This document shows positions 5,782-7,656 of a stretch of DNA of 7,656 nucleotides, piece by piece. The position numbers and the translations under genes are program-made. The DNA is from an uncultured Burkholderiales bacterium (GTDB taxonomy: Bacteria; Pseudomonadota; Gammaproteobacteria; Burkholderiales; Burkholderiaceae_C): assembly GCA_903871865.1 (NCBI GenBank), contig CAIQIL010000487.1:1-7656 (forward strand), written 5' to 3'. Within the stretch, counting starts at the first letter, position 1, and the number at the start of each line of letters is the position of its first letter. Under the pieces are notes generated by a model. It saw only the letters and a list, made by a program, of their open reading frames with translations, did not search any database and was not told the origin of the DNA.

Positions 5782-6050
5782 CCGCCCAGCTGCTTGCGCT
5801 TGGCGTCCAGCTTGGTCTGCAACTTCAGCAGCACCTCGTCCGCCGGGATGGACACACCCTGGCGCTCGTGGTTTTCCCAGGCGGTCTGGCCGCGCTCATG
5901 GAAGCGCGTCTGCATGCGCCGAAACTCGATGGCGCTGCGCACCGTGGCTTCGACAAACCCGGACAGCGTTTCGCCAGGCTGCAACACCGCCTCCAGCTGG
6001 GTGCGGAGCTCGGGCTCCACGCGCACTTGGGGGATGACGGCTGTTTTCAT
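5778..6050 (-). CDS. Ribbon-helix-helix antitoxin (YlcI/YnfO-like)
   Basis: The product is 90 residues from ATG 6050. The N-terminal half reads as a ribbon-helix-helix DNA-binding domain: strand IPQVRV (about 6-11), helix PELRTQLEAVL, turn QPGETLSGF, helix VEATVRSAIEFRRMQ. The C-terminal half (about 50-90: ERGQTAWENHERQGVSIPADEVLLKLQTKLDAKRKQLGG) is the likely toxin-binding arm, with an amphipathic helix at the end. It should neutralise the downstream ParE/RelE-type toxin and repress the shared promoter. The frame stays open upstream to a TTG at 6080, but ATG 6050 fits the domain. No Shine-Dalgarno precedes it, which agrees with the leaderless transcript predicted from the promoter at 6058-6087. 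Confidence 0.88.
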   Translation of the reverse strand: MKTAVIPQVRVEPELRTQLEAVLQPGETLSGFVEATVRSAIEFRRMQTRFHERGQTAWENHERQGVSIPADEVLLKLQTKLDAKRKQLGG

Positions 6051-6057
6051 GCGGGGC

Positions 6058-6087
6058 AGTGTATTGCGTTTGCGTTGCAAGCGTCAA
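6058..6087 (-). promoter_or_regulatory. Promoter and candidate operator of the toxin-antitoxin pair
   Basis: On the minus strand TTGACG (6087-6082, five of six matches to TTGACA) and TACACT (6063-6058, four of six matches to TATAAT) are separated by 18 bases. Transcription would start about seven bases past the -10 box, at or one base before the antitoxin ATG at 6050. The spacer holds short repeats on the + strand: TTGCGT at 6064-6069 and 6070-6075, and the palindrome TTGCAA at 6075-6080. Ribbon-helix-helix antitoxins usually bind such short repeated half-sites, so this is a likely autoregulatory operator. The -35 box overlaps the stop codon of the preceding gene (6084-6086). Confidence 0.6.
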
Positions 6088-6509
6088 CCTGGCCCCGCCG
6101 CGACCTTGCGGTCCATCTGCTGGTGCAGCTCGAAACCATCGGCCCCCGGCTTGATGCCCTTGCGCACCAGGTTGCGCTCCACCTGCGAGGTGATCTGGTG
6201 GGTCAGCCCCAGCCCGAGGGCGTCGAGGGCGTGCATCACCAAGGCGCAGCGCAGCACCATCAAGCCGCGCAGCTCTTCCCACGCGCGGTGGGCCACCAGG
6301 CTGGCGTGACCGGGGCGGAGGGCGGCGGCCTGGCGAAAGGCCGGGTTGTCGCGGTCGAGGATGTGCTGCACCTCGCCATCGGCGTCCAGCCGCGCGCCCA
6401 CGAAGCCCGCCAGGAAAACGATGCGCGCATTGACCGCGGCCAGCGCGCTCTGGAAGCGCTGCGCTTTCTCCGCGATGTGCGTGCCGTCTTCGATCATCTG
6501 GATGTCCAT
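6084..6509 (-). CDS. Unrecognised 141-residue protein in the TonB operon
   Basis: I do not recognise this family. The sequence (MDIQMIEDGTHIAEKAQRFQ... ending QQMDRKVAAGPG) has no signal peptide and looks mostly alpha-helical, with moderately hydrophobic stretches (ALAAVNARIVFLAGFVGARL, about residues 23-42; LMVLRCALVMHALDALGLGL, about 82-101) that are too polar to be certain membrane segments. It is therefore probably cytoplasmic or membrane-associated. Its ATG lies 12 bases after the TonB-like stop, with a GAGG-containing ribosome-binding stretch in the gap, so it is probably the last gene of the ExbD/TonB transcript. Gene status rests on the ordinary start, the spacing and a balanced residue composition; the opposite-strand frames through here are Arg/Ala/His-rich shadows. 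Confidence 0.75.
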   Translation of the reverse strand: MDIQMIEDGTHIAEKAQRFQSALAAVNARIVFLAGFVGARLDADGEVQHILDRDNPAFRQAAALRPGHASLVAHRAWEELRGLMVLRCALVMHALDALGLGLTHQITSQVERNLVRKGIKPGADGFELHQQMDRKVAAGPG

Positions 6510-6521
6510 GGCCTGCCTCGG

Positions 6522-7331
6522 CTAACGCCGTCTCGCTTCCAGTTCACGGGCCGTGACCCGCAGGCGCAAGGGCTGGGGCATGCCCGCGGGGGGCTCGGGC
6601 AGCTGCGGCATCTTGGCGAAGGCGTCGCGCAGGGCCGCATCGATGTCGGCCAAGCCACTGCCGCGCGGCAACTCGACCCGCTCGATGCGGCCGCGCGCAT
6701 CGATCCAGAGCGACGCTTCGGCCACGTAGTCCTGCTGGCGCAAGGCGGGCACGGCCGCCAGCTCTTGCTGCAGGCGCTGGCGCACCAGCCCGCCGTACAC
6801 GCCCAGGTTGAAGCGGCCCACATTGCCCCCCACGCCCGTGCCGCGGCCGCCCTCGCCGCCTGCGCCCAGGGTGGTGATGTCGCGGCCACCGCGCTTGGCC
6901 ATCAGGCCGAAGCCGTCGCCCGCGCCTTCGCCATCGGCATCGACGCCCAGCGGGTCGTCGCGCGGCTTCTCGCCGGCCGGGGCCGCCTCCACGGGTTCGT
7001 CCAGGCTGAGCTGGGGCTTCTGGACCTCCATCTCTTTCGGCGGCTCTTCCTTGGGCTTGTCCTCTTTGGGCGGCGCCGCGCGCTGCGGGTTGACCAGGGC
7101 GATGCGCTGCACGCGGTTGTGCGGGTGGGCGTTGTCGCTGATGAAGTGGCGGCGCGCGTACAGGCCCGCGCCCACGGCGACGGCCAGCACCAACAGGCGG
7201 ATCAGCCAGGCGCGCCGGGTGTGCAGGGACGCGTGGCCGCGCCGTTCGCGGTGCGGCAAGGAGACGGCCAGGAGGCCTGTGGGTTGGTCACTGGGATGGC
7301 CGCTGGGGTGGGCCGTGGCGGTGGCGTGCAT
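6522..7331 (-). CDS. TonB-like energy transducer
   Basis: The product is 269 residues. A cytoplasmic N-terminal segment (1-40) rich in His, Pro and Arg is followed by one membrane anchor (AWLIRLLVLAVAVGAGLYA, about 41-59). Next comes a charged Pro/Lys/Glu linker (about 84-110: PPKEDKPKEEPPKE), the periplasm-spanning feature typical of TonB, then a Gly-rich stretch (about 150-172: GAGGEGGRGTGVGGNVG). The last 90 or so residues match the TonB C-terminal domain: YGGLVRQRLQQEL, then ASLWIDARGRIERVELPRGSGLADIDAALRDAFAKMP. TonB carries proton-motive energy from ExbB-ExbD to outer-membrane receptors. The N-terminal segment is longer than in E. coli TonB. It starts seven bases after the ExbD stop. 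No TonB-dependent receptor is in the window, so the cargo is unknown. Confidence 0.9.
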   Translation of the reverse strand: MHATATAHPSGHPSDQPTGLLAVSLPHRERRGHASLHTRRAWLIRLLVLAVAVGAGLYARRHFISDNAHPHNRVQRIALVNPQRAAPPKEDKPKEEPPKEMEVQKPQLSLDEPVEAAPAGEKPRDDPLGVDADGEGAGDGFGLMAKRGGRDITTLGAGGEGGRGTGVGGNVGRFNLGVYGGLVRQRLQQELAAVPALRQQDYVAEASLWIDARGRIERVELPRGSGLADIDAALRDAFAKMPQLPEPPAGMPQPLRLRVTARELEARRR

Positions 7332-7338
7332 GGCCAGC

Positions 7339-7656
7339 TCACTTGACCAGGCGGTCGGTGACCAGGCCCAGCTGGGCGATCTGCAGGCGCTTCATCACGT
7401 CCAGCACCTCGATGACCTTGTGGTACTGGACGCTGCCATCGCCCTTGACGACGACCGGCAACTCCGGGTCGGCCGCCTTGTACTGGCGCAGGCGCATTTC
7501 CAACTCGCCCAGGCTGACCAGGGACGTGTCCAGGTAGATGCGCCCGTCCGAGGTGACCGTCACCGCCTTGGTCTTGGGTTTGCCCATGCTGGGCGAGCCC
7601 CCCGCTTTGGGCAGGTTCACCGCGATGCCTTGCACCGTGGCCGTGGCCATGATGAC
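7339..7656 (-). CDS. exbD: ExbD/TolR biopolymer transport protein, C-terminal part (start outside window)
   Basis: The visible 105 or so residues are the end of the membrane helix and the periplasmic domain of an ExbD/TolR protein. The frame is open to the window edge (V-I-M-A-T-A-T-V), so the in-frame ATG at 7650 is an internal Met just after the single membrane helix, not the start. Family signatures include the post-membrane VNLPKA, the strand VTVTSDGRIYLDTSLVSLGELEMRL, and VVVKGDGSVQYHKVIEVLDVMKRLQIAQLGLVTDR. The catalytic Asp in the membrane helix lies outside the window. ExbD works with ExbB as the inner-membrane proton-driven motor for TonB; an ExbB gene is expected further upstream on this strand. 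The TonB-like gene directly downstream supports ExbD rather than TolR. Confidence 0.93.
   Translation of the reverse strand, partial: VIMATATVQGIAVNLPKAGGSPSMGKPKTKAVTVTSDGRIYLDTSLVSLGELEMRLRQYKAADPELPVVVKGDGSVQYHKVIEVLDVMKRLQIAQLGLVTDRLVK

Noticed and set aside
4828..6309. A 493-residue + strand open frame across the ArsR end, the array and the toxin-antitoxin pair
   Set aside because: It crosses several well-supported genes, has low-complexity composition and no domain. Absence of stops is explained by high GC and the stop-free 21-base repeat.
5868..7346. A 492-residue + strand open frame opposite the antitoxin and TonB genes
   Set aside because: Composition is His/Gln/Ala/Arg-rich, as expected for the antisense of GC-rich coding DNA; the minus-strand genes carry recognisable domains.

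Overview
The window is GC-rich (roughly two thirds G+C by eye) and tightly packed. Gene content and protein style suggest a betaproteobacterium of the order Burkholderiales; this is an inference from family resemblance, not a database match. I see no rRNA, tRNA, CRISPR array or complete mobile element.

Layout, left to right. (1) The 3' part of an S-formylglutathione hydrolase gene, used in formaldehyde detoxification (1-569, +). (2) A stretch of visibly lower GC (about 570-1700) whose only convincing gene is a small lipoprotein (866-1369, +), flanked by two apparently non-coding stretches. (3) A compact three-gene + strand operon of poorly characterised families: a DCC-type thiol oxidoreductase (DUF393), a DUF4149-like membrane protein and a DUF2805/TIGR03643 protein (1717-2773). 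Its last gene overlaps tail to tail with (4) a PHB-depolymerase-family esterase on the minus strand (2764-3795). (5) Divergent from the esterase is a two-gene operon of a NIPSNAP protein and an ArsR-type regulator (3963-5062, +), with a perfect 7-bp-stem inverted repeat in the shared upstream region.

(6) The convergent gap 5063-5466 holds the most unusual feature of the window. It is a degenerate tandem array of about 14 units with a period of about 21 bp, built round the palindrome TTGCGCGCAA. Twenty-one bases is two helical turns and also seven codons, so the array could be a phased protein-binding array or a heptapeptide-coding repeat; I favour non-coding. (7) The rest is on the minus strand: a RelE/ParE-type toxin-antitoxin pair (5467-6050) with its own promoter-like sequence, which overlaps the end of the preceding gene and predicts a leaderless mRNA. 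Upstream of the pair is a TonB-type energy-transduction operon, read right to left: ExbD (cut by the window edge), a TonB-like protein and an unrecognised 141-residue protein.

The genes do not form a single pathway. The window looks like chromosomal housekeeping and accessory genes, with two places of possible insertion or rearrangement: the lower-GC lipoprotein segment and the repeat array next to the toxin-antitoxin pair.
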